Assembly (NCBI RefSeq): GCF_021497945.1
Contig: NZ_CP046524.1
Span: 1,337,501-1,401,500 of the forward strand
DNA length: 64,000 nt
Origin: Streptococcus oralis
GTDB taxonomy: Bacteria > Bacillota > Bacilli > Lactobacillales > Streptococcaceae
Reading direction: 5' to 3'
A program made the position numbers and the translations under genes. Positions within the stretch are counted from its first letter, which is position 1, and every line of letters begins with the position of its first letter. Positions 55,501 to 64,000 of this stretch are shown here, piece after piece. Below the pieces are notes generated by a model. That model made no database searches and was not told where the DNA came from. It saw nothing but the letters and a program-made list of their open reading frames with translations.

Positions 55501-57300
55501 GTGAAAAAGATACTACTGACCAGTGCTTTAATCCTTTCAATCGCAGGATTAGCACCCGTATCTGTCTTAGGAGAAGAAAACACAACTCAATCCACATCTG
55601 CTGTCAAGGAATCAATTGCCAAAGAAGAAAAGAAAGAATCAAGTGTTGAGGAAAACTCTAAATCAGAAGTTCTTCCGAAAGTAGATGTGCAAGAAGACAA
55701 GCCCAAAAAAGAAGGATGGCACCAAGAAAATCACCACTGGCGTTTTTACCAAGATGATAAACCTGCTTTGAACTGGAAACAAATCCAAGGCAAATGGTAC
55801 TACTTCGATCAAGATGGTAATCGTCTTCATTCTACTATCTACAAAGGCTATGCCTTTGACCAAGATGGTGTCATGATAGAAAATAGCTGGACCAAACTGG
55901 ACAATCAATGGTACTATGCTGATCCTTCTGGACGACTAGCTCAGAACAGTTGGAAAAAAATTAACGGCTCTTGGTACTATTTTGACCAAACTGGAAGCAT
56001 GCTCAGCAACACCTCCGTTGACGGCTATCTTCTCACAAAAAGCGGAGCTATGGCGGAAAAGGGTTGGATTAAATTAGACCAAAATTGGTATTATGTCACA
56101 CCATCTAGCAGAATCTCGCAAGACAAGTGGGAGAAAATCAACGGTTCTTGGTATTATTTTGATAAAAACGGCGTGATGCTCAGCCAGACAACCCTTGGTG
56201 CCTACCTGCTAGGCGATAGCGGTGCCATGGCTGAAAACTCTTGGGTGAAAATCAATGAAAATTGGTATTACGCTAATGCATATGGGAAATATAGCCAAGA
56301 CAAATGGGAGAAAATAAATGGTTCTTGGTATGCTTTTGAACAAAATGGAGTCATGCTTTCCAATAAATGGAAAGAAAGCTACTACCTCAAAGCCAGCGGG
56401 GCCATGGCGGAAAAAGAGTGGATCTTTGATAAAGCCTACAAGAGCTGGTTCTATCTAAAAGCGGATGGCCGTTATGCAAATCAGGAGTGGATTGGGGCAT
56501 ACTACCTCAAGTCTGGCGGTTATATGGCCAAGAATGAGTGGATTTACGACGACTATTACAAGGCTCGTTACTATCTGGACGATAGTGGACATTATGTTTC
56601 AGGAACTTACAAGATAGACGGCAAGGAACACTTGTTCCAAAAATACGGCCAATGGATTTCTGAAGTTTCAACTGAAGGTGGATTTACAAAAGGCCTATAC
56701 AGCAATACCATCTTCCTAGATCCTGGACATGGTGGTCAAGATTCTGGTGCCTTTTACTACAATGTCGCTGAAAAAGATCTCAACATGCAGATTTACCGCA
56801 AACTTCGCGCTAAGTTAGAAGAACTGGGCTACAAGGTCCTCACCTCTCGTGATAGTGATATTGACGTTGACTTTGTTACCGAACGTTCTCGTATGGTTAA
56901 TAAGACCAACTCGGATATTTTTATCAGTATTCACTTCAACGCTACTGGTAATACCTACTCAAAAGCAAGCGGTATTCAAACCTACTCCTATAGAGATGAA
57001 CCTGACTATCCAAGTAAGATTAATAAATACTGGCACAACCATCCTGATCGTATGAGCGAAAGCAAGCGCCTCGCTGCTGCTATCCACTCCTCTCTCCTAG
57101 CAGAAACAGGAGCCAAGGATGCTGGCTTATTGGAAAGTAGCTTTGCCGTACTACGCGAAACAGCCAAACCAGCCGTACTCCTAGAGCTTGGTTATATGGA
57201 TAATTTCACTGAGAATCAACGTATTCGTGATGATCGATACCAAGATAGACTAGTCGCAGGTATCGTGAAAGGCATCCAAAAATATTACGCTGGTAAATAA
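55501..57300 (+). CDS. Choline-binding N-acetylmuramoyl-L-alanine amidase
   Basis: A 599-aa secreted cell-wall hydrolase starting at GTG with AGGAAAT upstream. Signal peptide about 1-25 (cleavage near VLGEE), a Lys/Glu/Ser-rich linker to about 72, then roughly 14 choline-binding repeats (W-YYF-D-G pattern, about 73-395) that attach to teichoic-acid choline. The catalytic domain is C-terminal (about 400-599), Amidase_3 type: zinc histidine in FLDPGHGG, glutamate in AEKDLN, histidine in SIHFNA and catalytic glutamate in LLELGYM. LytA has the reverse order and a different amidase fold. Confidence 0.9.
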   Translation: MKKILLTSALILSIAGLAPVSVLGEENTTQSTSAVKESIAKEEKKESSVEENSKSEVLPKVDVQEDKPKKEGWHQENHHWRFYQDDKPALNWKQIQGKWYYFDQDGNRLHSTIYKGYAFDQDGVMIENSWTKLDNQWYYADPSGRLAQNSWKKINGSWYYFDQTGSMLSNTSVDGYLLTKSGAMAEKGWIKLDQNWYYVTPSSRISQDKWEKINGSWYYFDKNGVMLSQTTLGAYLLGDSGAMAENSWVKINENWYYANAYGKYSQDKWEKINGSWYAFEQNGVMLSNKWKESYYLKASGAMAEKEWIFDKAYKSWFYLKADGRYANQEWIGAYYLKSGGYMAKNEWIYDDYYKARYYLDDSGHYVSGTYKIDGKEHLFQKYGQWISEVSTEGGFTKGLYSNTIFLDPGHGGQDSGAFYYNVAEKDLNMQIYRKLRAKLEELGYKVLTSRDSDIDVDFVTERSRMVNKTNSDIFISIHFNATGNTYSKASGIQTYSYRDEPDYPSKINKYWHNHPDRMSESKRLAAAIHSSLLAETGAKDAGLLESSFAVLRETAKPAVLLELGYMDNFTENQRIRDDRYQDRLVAGIVKGIQKYYAGK

Positions 57301-57302
57301 TA

Positions 57303-57333
57303 ACAAAGTCTCGAGAAATCTCGAGACTTTTTA
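57303..57333 (+). terminator. Terminator after the amidase gene
   Basis: AAAGTCTCGAG-AAAT-CTCGAGACTTTTTATT, perfect eleven-base stem; it also serves the convergent LiaF-like gene. Confidence 0.9.
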
Positions 57334-57648
57334 TTTGCCTTCTTTTTTATCTTTATCAGGAAAGAGGTAGCCAAGTCCTACACAAGCTAGCACACCGGCT
57401 CCAATCACCAAACCACTTGAAATTGGCAAGAGATCCAAAATGGCATTTGCAATGATAAAGGCAATAATCAAGCACATCAGACTAGCCTTGTAGTCTTTTT
57501 TCAAAAAGTTTTCTAGAGTGAAATAGAGGAACAAACCTACTGGAATCAATGACCAGAGGTTGACATCCAAACTTGGCCATCCAACAGAACCAAAATACAA
57601 TACTAGCGCCGCAGCTACTAAGAATACAAGTCCCAATAATTTTTTCAT
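57331..57648 (-). CDS. LiaF/LiaI-like transmembrane domain protein
   Basis: A 105-aa membrane protein with four hydrophobic segments and a basic/acidic tail (FPDKDKKEGK). The pattern KKLLGLVFLVAAALVLYFG, then LWSLIPVGLFLYFTLENFLKKDY, resembles the LiaI/LiaF N-terminal membrane module, without the LiaF C-terminal domain. Function unknown; envelope stress is a guess. Confidence 0.65.
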   Translation of the reverse strand: MKKLLGLVFLVAAALVLYFGSVGWPSLDVNLWSLIPVGLFLYFTLENFLKKDYKASLMCLIIAFIIANAILDLLPISSGLVIGAGVLACVGLGYLFPDKDKKEGK

Positions 57649-57807
57649 TTTTTATCTCCATTTTCTTTTTTAGGTTCTTGAGTTGTCTGACATTGACGCT
57701 CACGTCCCTTACAAAAAACATTATAGCAGAGGATTTTTTCAAGAACAAGCCCTTTTGCCTATCTGGTCTGTATCTTGGTCTAAGTGGTTGAAAATTCGTA
57801 ATAAAAG

Positions 57808-57834
57808 AAAAAGAAGCCCTAATGAGCTTCTTGA
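57808..57834 (-). terminator. tRNA-Thr terminator
   Basis: Minus-strand AAGAAGC-TCATTAGG-GCTTCTT then TTTCTTTT, four bases after the mature 3' end. Confidence 0.85.
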
Positions 57835-57837
57835 TTC

Positions 57838-57910
57838 TGCCGATTGCAGGGCTTGAACCTGTGACCTACGCGTTACGAGTGCGTTGCTCTACCAACTGAG
57901 CTAAATCGGC
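57838..57910 (-). tRNA. tRNA-Thr (anticodon CGU)
   Basis: A 73-nt cloverleaf: acceptor GCCGATT/AATCGGC, D arm GCTC-AGTTGGTA-GAGC, anticodon loop CTCGTAA with anticodon CGU reading ACG, T loop TTCAAGC. The CCA end is not encoded. Two stems end in A-C mismatches (positions 31-39 and 49-65). It has its own terminator and lies between two minus-strand transcription units. Confidence 0.93.
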
Positions 57911-57970
57911 GATTACCCTTTTAGTATAGCACTCTGAGAATAGATGTCAAGAAATTTTCATCTTAATTAG

Positions 57971-57998
57971 AAAAAGCCTGTCCTGAGACGAGGCTTTG
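57971..57998 (-). terminator. Terminator of the ABC-2 operon
   Basis: Minus-strand AAAGCCTCG-TCTCAGGA-CAGGCTTTTT after the last permease gene. Confidence 0.75.
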
Positions 57999-58010
57999 AG
58001 ATTCTTCCTT

Positions 58011-58796
58011 TTACGAACCCGCACTTTCGTAGGCATCTAAGCCCTTGTCCCATAGCTTCAAAGAAATGACAAAGAAGACAAGGGAAATCAACATCAAACC
58101 ACCGATATTAAAGAAGACATCCTTGTCCTGCAAGAAATAGCTGGCAGGATAGTAGGCCGTAAAGGCGAAAGGGATGATAAAGCTAATCAGCCAACGAAGA
58201 AGCGAATTGTAGATGGAAATCGGGTACTTGGCAAAGTCATTAAACATATAGAAAATGTAAATCATAGCGCCTGACTGCTTGGTCCAAAAAGCGATACTGG
58301 CTGTCGCGATTTTCAAAGAAGTATAAATCAAGGTCGCAAAGGGTATACAGACTAGGAAAATCAGGAATTTTGGAAGAGTCCAAGCAATGCTAGTCATCGT
58401 AGTCCCTAGTAAAATGCCACCGACCAAGAGCTCGCCCAAGGCATCAATCTGAAAGGTCTCAACGAGGATATGGAAGAGAGGATTGATAGGACGAGTCAGA
58501 TACTTATCAAACTCTCCTTTTCGCACCAAGCGTTGCCCCAGTGCCCAGAGATTGTCAAAAAAGAGATGGTCCAATCCCTTGGGAATTAAGGAAAAACCAT
58601 AGATAAAGGCAATCTCTTGAAAGGTCCAACCCTCTAGCGAGGGGATATGTTGAAAGAGTACATTGAGAAACAAGAGGTTCAAGCCTTGAGTCAGGAATAC
58701 ACCTAAAACACCAACCACAAAATCGACCTTGTATTCCATGATTTGCTTGATGTATTGTCTGATAAAAATCAGATGCATGCGTTGATATTTTTTCAT
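58011..58796 (-). CDS. ABC-2 type permease (COG3694-like)
   Basis: A 261-aa permease with six membrane segments, of the ABC-2 group paired with COG4586 ATPases (DUF990 type). Segments such as GLDHLFFDNLWALGQRLVRKGEFDKYLTRPINPLF form the typical cytoplasmic loop. It ends the operon ATPase-permease-permease, two bases after the previous permease. Substrate unknown; such exporters are sometimes tied to lipid or peptide export. Confidence 0.88.
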   Translation of the reverse strand: MKKYQRMHLIFIRQYIKQIMEYKVDFVVGVLGVFLTQGLNLLFLNVLFQHIPSLEGWTFQEIAFIYGFSLIPKGLDHLFFDNLWALGQRLVRKGEFDKYLTRPINPLFHILVETFQIDALGELLVGGILLGTTMTSIAWTLPKFLIFLVCIPFATLIYTSLKIATASIAFWTKQSGAMIYIFYMFNDFAKYPISIYNSLLRWLISFIIPFAFTAYYPASYFLQDKDVFFNIGGLMLISLVFFVISLKLWDKGLDAYESAGS

Positions 58797-58797
58797 A

Positions 58798-59616
58798 CTA
58801 ACCTCCCTGAATGGTGATAAATGACTGGACCCGTTTCCAAATCAACTGAGACAAGCCCACCATCACTAAGAGCCAGAAAAACTGTAGCAAAAGCGCCTGA
58901 AGAATCTGACTGGCATCGTATTTCCCAACGATAATCATAACTGGAGTATAAATCAAAGATGAAAAAGGCAAGAAGGACAGAATATCTGAAACAACCTTAG
59001 GAAAGAAAGCCAAGGGAATCAAACTTCCAGACATAAAAGCCACTATGGAAGTCTTGAGTAGATTGGAACCCCATAAATTTTTAAACACAAAGGCTGAAAA
59101 TCCAAAGCAGATATTAAAGAAAAAATTAATCAGGTAGGCTAGCGTTAAGCTAAAGAGGTAAAGGATTGTTAATCCCAGCACTTCTACAATGCCTTGCCCA
59201 GAAATGATTTTCGTCAAGACAATCACACTTAAAAATGGCACTCCAACAGAGATAAAAATCAACCACTTGGAGCCAAGCTCGGTGAAGAGATAAGAGGCCG
59301 CAAAATGCACTGGTCGCAGCAAGCGCATGATAATGGAGCCATCCTTGACCTCCTCCCCAATCATAAAAGAAGAATCCGACCTAGTCAGAAGATTAGTCAC
59401 AAAACTCATGATGATATAAAGGGTGATATCTGCCATACTGAATCCCTGAATCAAGGACTCCTGCGAGGAATCAAAGACAGCCTTCCAGAGATAAAACGCA
59501 ACAAAGGCCCCCATGACATCGCCAATCCGATAGAGAATAAAATTGACTCGATAAGTAATCAACTCCTGAATTCCTGCATTGATAAAGGGTTTATAACGTC
59601 TCCACAATTTGACCAT
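58798..59616 (-). CDS. ABC-2 type permease (COG4587-like)
   Basis: A 272-aa permease with six membrane segments. The loop EEVKDGSIIMRLLRPVHF parallels the sister permease's KGEFDKYLTRP loop, so the two likely form a heterodimer. The ATG at 59616 with AAGGAGCTCTAAG before it was chosen over an upstream in-frame ATG that overlaps the ATPase gene. Confidence 0.88.
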   Translation of the reverse strand: MVKLWRRYKPFINAGIQELITYRVNFILYRIGDVMGAFVAFYLWKAVFDSSQESLIQGFSMADITLYIIMSFVTNLLTRSDSSFMIGEEVKDGSIIMRLLRPVHFAASYLFTELGSKWLIFISVGVPFLSVIVLTKIISGQGIVEVLGLTILYLFSLTLAYLINFFFNICFGFSAFVFKNLWGSNLLKTSIVAFMSGSLIPLAFFPKVVSDILSFLPFSSLIYTPVMIIVGKYDASQILQALLLQFFWLLVMVGLSQLIWKRVQSFITIQGG

Positions 59617-59617
59617 C

Positions 59618-60610
59618 TTAGAGCTCCTTTCGATAGAAGCGACGGATAATATCCTCAATATCCGTATCCAGCATCTTCAAATCGCGAATTTCAAAATCAG
59701 ACAGGGTTTGCTTGATAATCTCAGCCGACTGGTAGCGGGAACTATCGAATTCAATATTGAGACTGTTTCCTTGTCTATCAATGGTCATATCAGGCAATCC
59801 TGCATAGTGAGAGACAAGATGACTTTGCCCTGATAGCAGTTCAAAGGAAAGAGTCTTCATCTTGCCAAAGGTTTCCTTGAGTTGGTTCACCGTTCCATCA
59901 AAAATCTCCTGCCCCTTGTCAATCATAAAAATCCGATCACAGAGTTGCTCAATATCACTCAAGTCATGAGTGGTCAAGAGGATGGTTGTTTCTTCTTCCT
60001 GATTGATCTGAGTAATGGCGCGACGAATGTTATCCTTGACGGAAACATCCAACCCAATGGTCGGTTCATCTAAAAAGAGAACTTTAGGATTGTGGAGCAA
60101 GGAAGCCGCAATATCCGCCCGCATCCGTTGACCCAGTGAAAGAGTCCGCACGGGATCCTTGATAAATTCCTTCAAATCCAAGACTTCATTTAAAAAGTCC
60201 ATGCGCTTATGAAAGAGCGAGTCCGGCACATCGTAAATCTCTTTCAAGACCGTGTAGGTCTCTTGCAGAGCCAAATCCCACCATAGCTGGGTTCGTTGTC
60301 CAAAGACTACCCCAATATCCTTGACATAATCCTGACGATTATCCTGGGGAATCTTGCCATTGATTCGACAATAGCCCGATGTCGGCTTTAAAATCCCTGT
60401 CAGCATTTTGATGGTTGTCGACTTCCCAGCACCATTGGCCCCGATAAAGCCTAGAATCTGCCCCTTGGGCACCTCAAAGGTCAAATCCTTGACCGCTTCA
60501 AAGGCCTGCCTTTCAGGATGAATAAAGGAGCGTAAAGCCCCCTTCAACCCCGGTTCCTTTACTGTCTTCACAAAATTTTTCTGAAGATGTTCCACTTCTA
60601 TCATTGCCAT
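59618..60610 (-). CDS. ABC transporter ATP-binding protein (COG4586-like)
   Basis: A 330-aa ATPase. Walker A GANGAGKST (about 58), signature LSLGQRMRADIAASLL (LSLGQ variant), Walker B VLFLDEPTIGLDV, H-loop TTHDLSD. The N-terminal GALRSFIHPERQAFEAVKDLTFEVPKG and the C-terminal extension after 240 fit the COG4586 group. First gene of the three-gene exporter. Confidence 0.92.
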   Translation of the reverse strand: MAMIEVEHLQKNFVKTVKEPGLKGALRSFIHPERQAFEAVKDLTFEVPKGQILGFIGANGAGKSTTIKMLTGILKPTSGYCRINGKIPQDNRQDYVKDIGVVFGQRTQLWWDLALQETYTVLKEIYDVPDSLFHKRMDFLNEVLDLKEFIKDPVRTLSLGQRMRADIAASLLHNPKVLFLDEPTIGLDVSVKDNIRRAITQINQEEETTILLTTHDLSDIEQLCDRIFMIDKGQEIFDGTVNQLKETFGKMKTLSFELLSGQSHLVSHYAGLPDMTIDRQGNSLNIEFDSSRYQSAEIIKQTLSDFEIRDLKMLDTDIEDIIRRFYRKEL

Positions 60611-60840
60611 ATCTATCTCCCCTTAGTAAAAAATCAACAAACCGTGTCCTCTAAATACAAAAAGCCAATTTCTCATCTCCTAAAATCTGCCTTCTTTATC
60701 ACATTAGAAGGCCTCAGTAACACTCTATTATAAAGTAATTAAGAAGGGAAAACAAGTGTTTTTTGTGGGATAGGAAAGAAAGCATAGAATATCCCAGTGA
60801 TCGAATATCTTGAAAACGACTAGATTCACTCTCCGCTGCT
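60611..60840. other. Intergenic between ABC-2 operon and mcrC
   Basis: 230 bp. It contains the ABC operon promoter area (CTCTATTATAAAG gives TATAAT-like sequence on the minus strand near 60726-60731) and no coding frame. I see no good mcrC terminator. Confidence 0.45.
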
Positions 60841-61890
60841 TCATCGGAACTTTTTTACATTTCCAAAATGTGATACAACAATGGTATCCAATTGATCCCC
60901 TATTTCTTTAAAGGGAAGATTTAAGTCCAAAGTCCGAACACTGATTTGGTTGCCGTGCATTTGATAAACATTGTCTGGTTGAAGCACTTCATCTGTCTTT
61001 GCGTACAGCAACATGCCCGATACTTTGCTACCATTTTTTTGACTTTGATATTCTCTATTTTTGACATAGGTAAAAATCTGATACAGATTATTTGAGTGAA
61101 GAGAATACTTTCTAAAATTCATCTGTGTTGTACTTTTATAATATTTCGCATCAATAATCAAGATAGCACTCTCTTTTTGAAGCTGAATATCACTTTGCAT
61201 GACCGGAAGCATCTCACCGCTACCATCGTCTAGCGCCCACGGTATCTGTGCTGCATTCGCATTCAATTCTGGGTAATGTTTTTTATAATACTCAAGGATA
61301 AATTTTTCGTACAATCGGTTCATTCGTCGCTCATCTAAGAAACTCATCATCTTCATGTTACCATCTGATGTTGTTTGCAATAAACCTTTTACCACTAAAT
61401 AGCAAATGGCAATCATCATTCTATAAGATTGATTATTTTTGTTGTATTGCAGATTCCAGTTAACAGTTTCCAAATCAATCGGTTCAACATCACGGAAATA
61501 AACCATCAATTTCCGCAATTCTTTCTTCCTATCCTTGGAAATATCTGCTTTCAACAGAAGATTGACCGTTGATTTTATAATACGGTTCATCCTATTATTT
61601 ACTGAAAACTCTTCATAAGTACAAAATATTTTCTTCCCAAGGGTACTTTGACTTTTGATTGACTCTGTAAGCTCAATTTTCCCCCTTAGTGTAGAGAGTT
61701 CTTCCATTTTGGAAAGGTATTCCTTTCCCAAGCCCCTCTTAAGCTGTATAGCAATTCCTTTAGCCAAGATAGCACTCATCAAATCAGCCGTATGACAGAA
61801 TTCCTCTGTGGCAAGTTTCTGATACCCCTGTCCCCTAAGAACCTTAAAAGCATAAGTCAGCATGTAATAAACATTCTTTATCGGTATCAC
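60841..61890 (-). CDS. mcrC: McrC-family 5-methylcytosine restriction subunit
   Basis: A 349-aa nuclease partner of McrB in type IV restriction of modified DNA. The PD-(D/E)xK core is visible as MQSDIQLQKE and then ILIIDAKYYK (about 225-247). The N-terminal IPIKNVYYMLTYAF opening is common in McrC proteins. Overlaps mcrB by four bases (ATGA), so expression is coupled. Confidence 0.9.
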   Translation of the reverse strand: MIPIKNVYYMLTYAFKVLRGQGYQKLATEEFCHTADLMSAILAKGIAIQLKRGLGKEYLSKMEELSTLRGKIELTESIKSQSTLGKKIFCTYEEFSVNNRMNRIIKSTVNLLLKADISKDRKKELRKLMVYFRDVEPIDLETVNWNLQYNKNNQSYRMMIAICYLVVKGLLQTTSDGNMKMMSFLDERRMNRLYEKFILEYYKKHYPELNANAAQIPWALDDGSGEMLPVMQSDIQLQKESAILIIDAKYYKSTTQMNFRKYSLHSNNLYQIFTYVKNREYQSQKNGSKVSGMLLYAKTDEVLQPDNVYQMHGNQISVRTLDLNLPFKEIGDQLDTIVVSHFGNVKKFR

Positions 61891-63593
61891 TTAATCGCAC
61901 TCCTTAGATTGCTACTCCATTCTCTAACTAAGCTGGGCTCATCAAACCAATACTCCTTTAAAAGAGGTATCAGCTCATACTCTACAATACTCGAAAGAAC
62001 TTGTTGGTCGATACTATTCGGTGTTAGATTACAAAAATAACTATGGCCTATGCAAAAACCCTCTCCTAAACTTTCATCAGAAGCGATGATTTCATTTAGA
62101 TTCTTCACAGTATTTAGTAATGTATCAAATTGATCATTCTGCAAGTTTGATTGATAGTCTTTAAAACCATCCGAATCAAATCCTGGTTTCAGCTCAAGAA
62201 ATGCAAATCTTCGTCTCAAGGCAAAATCTAGCATGGCTAAGCTACGATCGGCAGTATTCATCATACCAATAATGTATAAGTTCTCCGGAATTGAAAACTG
62301 TTCATCCGAATAAAGAAGCTGTAGATCTCTTCCTCGCTTATCCATTTCGATAAGCATGAACAATTCACCAAATATTTTGCTCAAATTTCCTCGATTAATT
62401 TCGTCAATGATAAAGAAATAATCATTGCTTTCATCGCCCTCGGCTTGTTTACAAAATTGATAGAAGGGACCTTTTCTTAGTTCAAAACCACTGGCAGAAG
62501 GTCTAAATCCCATAATAAAGTCTTCGTAAGAGTAACTTTGGTGAAACTGAACCATCTTTACCCTATCGATCGCTTTTTCACCCATCAGTGAGTAGGCTAA
62601 TCGATCAGCAGTAAATGTTTTTCCAACACCCGGAGCCCCCTCCAATATGATGTTCTTCTTAAGACGAAGAATCGTTGCCAATCTATCATAATCATCTGCT
62701 GACACAAAAACTTCTTTTAGAAAATCTTCCCTAGTATAGCTAGTATCCACTTTTTCTGATTCTTTAGTGTCTTCCGATGCTAGATTGTATGTAGGTGCTG
62801 AACTCTCACTAACTTCCTTTTTTGCTTGTTTTTCTTTTTTCACTTGTTTAGACTTCCACGCTGCAAAAGACAATTCATTGAAGTTTTTCAATTCAGACTG
62901 TGGACTATCTAAATAGTTTTTAAGTGATTCAACAATAGAAAAATAGTCTGATGCAGAAATTTTCGAATGGATTCTTGGGAGTTTATGGACTAATTCCAGA
63001 GGTAATTTCCCGGATTCGTAAATATACTCCTTGTTTGGTCTATCTATATTTAAAAACGAATTGGAGGCAATCCAATATAAGCCCATCGTAACTTTAGCAT
63101 TGCCATTGTTTTTTCTATTGATGACTTTATCAAAATAACGTGAGAAATAATCCTTATTTTCAGATGTTGAATTTTCAGAATAGGCCAATGTAGCTACAAA
63201 AAGCTCCCACAAATCATCAATATCACTATCCCCTCTATCTGTATAAAAAAGGTAGTAGATCGCATTCTGTTTATTGAGAACGGGAATACTGTCGAATGAA
63301 GTCGGAATGTCATGGGATAATTCGAATAATTCTGCAATAGCAGTCAAAATTTTAATCCGATTTTCATTTTTCAGCCCTTTATTGAATAGACCAAAAATTG
63401 TAAAAGGGTCAATATCCATGATATTATTGTCCTTGTCCAAGGTTGGCATTGAAATACCCGTCATTTGATAAATTGCCTTAACCTTTTGGATAAGCTCTGC
63501 CCTTTTCTCTTTATAGCTCACAAGTTTAAACGCAAATTCCTTATAAAAATCTACCCAATCAAATTGTCCTGCTTGTTCCATTTTAAACCTCAT
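61887..63593 (-). CDS. mcrB: McrB-family GTP-dependent restriction motor
   Basis: A 568-aa AAA+ protein. Residues 1-270 form an unrecognised N-terminal region, presumably the modified-DNA reader. The AAA domain has Walker A EGAPGVGKT (about 318), Walker B FFIIDEINRGNLSKI (about 400) and the McrB signature MMNTADRS (about 450), the GTP-binding mark. The N-terminus is not obviously an EVE, DUF3578 or B3-type reader. GGGAGG precedes the ATG; a TGCTATAAT extended -10 lies about 60 bases upstream. Confidence 0.92.
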   Translation of the reverse strand: MRFKMEQAGQFDWVDFYKEFAFKLVSYKEKRAELIQKVKAIYQMTGISMPTLDKDNNIMDIDPFTIFGLFNKGLKNENRIKILTAIAELFELSHDIPTSFDSIPVLNKQNAIYYLFYTDRGDSDIDDLWELFVATLAYSENSTSENKDYFSRYFDKVINRKNNGNAKVTMGLYWIASNSFLNIDRPNKEYIYESGKLPLELVHKLPRIHSKISASDYFSIVESLKNYLDSPQSELKNFNELSFAAWKSKQVKKEKQAKKEVSESSAPTYNLASEDTKESEKVDTSYTREDFLKEVFVSADDYDRLATILRLKKNIILEGAPGVGKTFTADRLAYSLMGEKAIDRVKMVQFHQSYSYEDFIMGFRPSASGFELRKGPFYQFCKQAEGDESNDYFFIIDEINRGNLSKIFGELFMLIEMDKRGRDLQLLYSDEQFSIPENLYIIGMMNTADRSLAMLDFALRRRFAFLELKPGFDSDGFKDYQSNLQNDQFDTLLNTVKNLNEIIASDESLGEGFCIGHSYFCNLTPNSIDQQVLSSIVEYELIPLLKEYWFDEPSLVREWSSNLRSAIK

Positions 63594-63737
63594 ATTCTAC
63601 CTCCCTTGTTATGTTTGATGCACTAACTTATATTATTAACTAATATTATAGCACGAAAGCCTTCCCAATGCGATGCAACCTTGCTACAAATGTACGAATA
63701 AAGATTTCACTATCTTGAATAAACTTTTACAGCACAC

Positions 63738-63758
63738 AAAAAGGCGACCTTTGTCGCC
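63738..63758 (-). terminator. Terminator after the partial gene
   Basis: Minus-strand GGCGAC-AAAG-GTCGCC then TTTTTG. It separates the partial gene from mcrB. Confidence 0.88.
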
Positions 63759-63808
63759 TCAAATGATTCCTTCTGATACTTTGAAATTCAATAATGAATC
63801 TATTCGAT

Positions 63809-64000
63809 TCACTTTTTTTCTTCATTATGAAGTTTCATTTCAATCTCCTTTGTAGATATGTCGTGAGGAAGAGGAAATATATTCGTGTAGCCCTCATCAC
63901 AAAAGAGAACCTTCTGATCTGATGGAAACCATTCCCGAAGCCAGAGGATATAGGCGGCATAATCTTGTAACCGATTTTTTGAATCAAAGTAGTTTATAAC
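63809..64000 (-). CDS. Hypothetical protein, C-terminal 63 codons (partial)
   Basis: The 3' end of a minus-strand gene that continues past 64000. The readable part (VINYFDSKNRLQDYAAYILWL..., FCDEGYTNIFPLPHDIS..., ending LHNEEKK) is tryptophan- and aromatic-rich in the middle and charged at the end. I do not recognise the family. Own terminator follows, so it is not in the mcr operon. Confidence 0.7.
   Translation of the reverse strand, partial: VINYFDSKNRLQDYAAYILWLREWFPSDQKVLFCDEGYTNIFPLPHDISTKEIEMKLHNEEKK

Noticed and set aside
60841..63593. McrBC as a 5mC-specific system
   Set aside because: The family is clear, but the reader domain is unrecognised, so the modified base cannot be named.

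Overview
The window looks like chromosomal DNA of a low-GC mitis-group Streptococcus (S. mitis / S. oralis / S. pneumoniae cluster). Supporting marks seen here are a BOX element, a choline-binding cell-wall amidase, the pyruvate oxidase SpxB, a copY-cupA-copA copper operon, CtsR boxes before clpE and clpP, and extended -10 promoters with almost no 5' leader. Most genes lie on the minus strand. The species assignment is inference from gene content and recalled gene order.

Layout. 1-8.7 kb: 3' part of a DJ-1 gene, rodA, dinG, an NAD(P)HX dehydratase, a HAD phosphatase, folD, a TfoX-like protein and a polar amino-acid ABC importer. 8.8-12.5 kb (plus strand): DUF1797, clpE, a Nudix hydrolase, DUF1827. 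12.5-15.5 kb: metK, whose SAM-III (SMK) type leader is split by four tandem 125/126-bp repeats, then a long hairpin and a dead IS30 copy. 15.5-19 kb: ftsX, ftsE, prfB (with programmed frameshift), CBS-ACT protein. 19-24 kb: two near-identical NCS1 transporters, a 61-aa membrane protein and a winged-helix/cytidylyltransferase/choline-kinase fusion, forming a second lic-like module. 24-29 kb: livJHMGF with a CodY-like box. 29-36.5 kb: ylbG-like gene, clpP, upp, dCMP deaminase, a TetR regulator divergent from a DegV lipid-binding protein, an FAD oxidoreductase, a Nudix protein, a MerR/TipAS regulator and manA.

36.5-40 kb is an AT-rich accessory island with a PHP-plus-SMC-like ATPase (Ppl/TrlF type, likely phage defence). 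40-47 kb: spxB, BOX, copper operon, and pyrF-pyrE behind a PyrR attenuator. 47-53.5 kb: divIB, murG, murD, DUF3165, typA, a pseudouridine synthase and an overlooked 77-codon membrane protein with an ATA at its start. 53.8-60.6 kb: a rhodanese lacking its cysteine, a YqgQ-like protein, a LysR regulator, the choline-binding amidase, a LiaF-like membrane protein, tRNA-Thr(CGU), and a three-gene ABC-2 transporter. 60.8-64 kb: mcrC and mcrB (type IV restriction), then the 3' end of an unknown gene.

The most unusual findings are the repeat array inside the metK riboswitch, the fused lic-like module with duplicated transporter, and the PHP-ATPase with a small membrane-protein neighbour.
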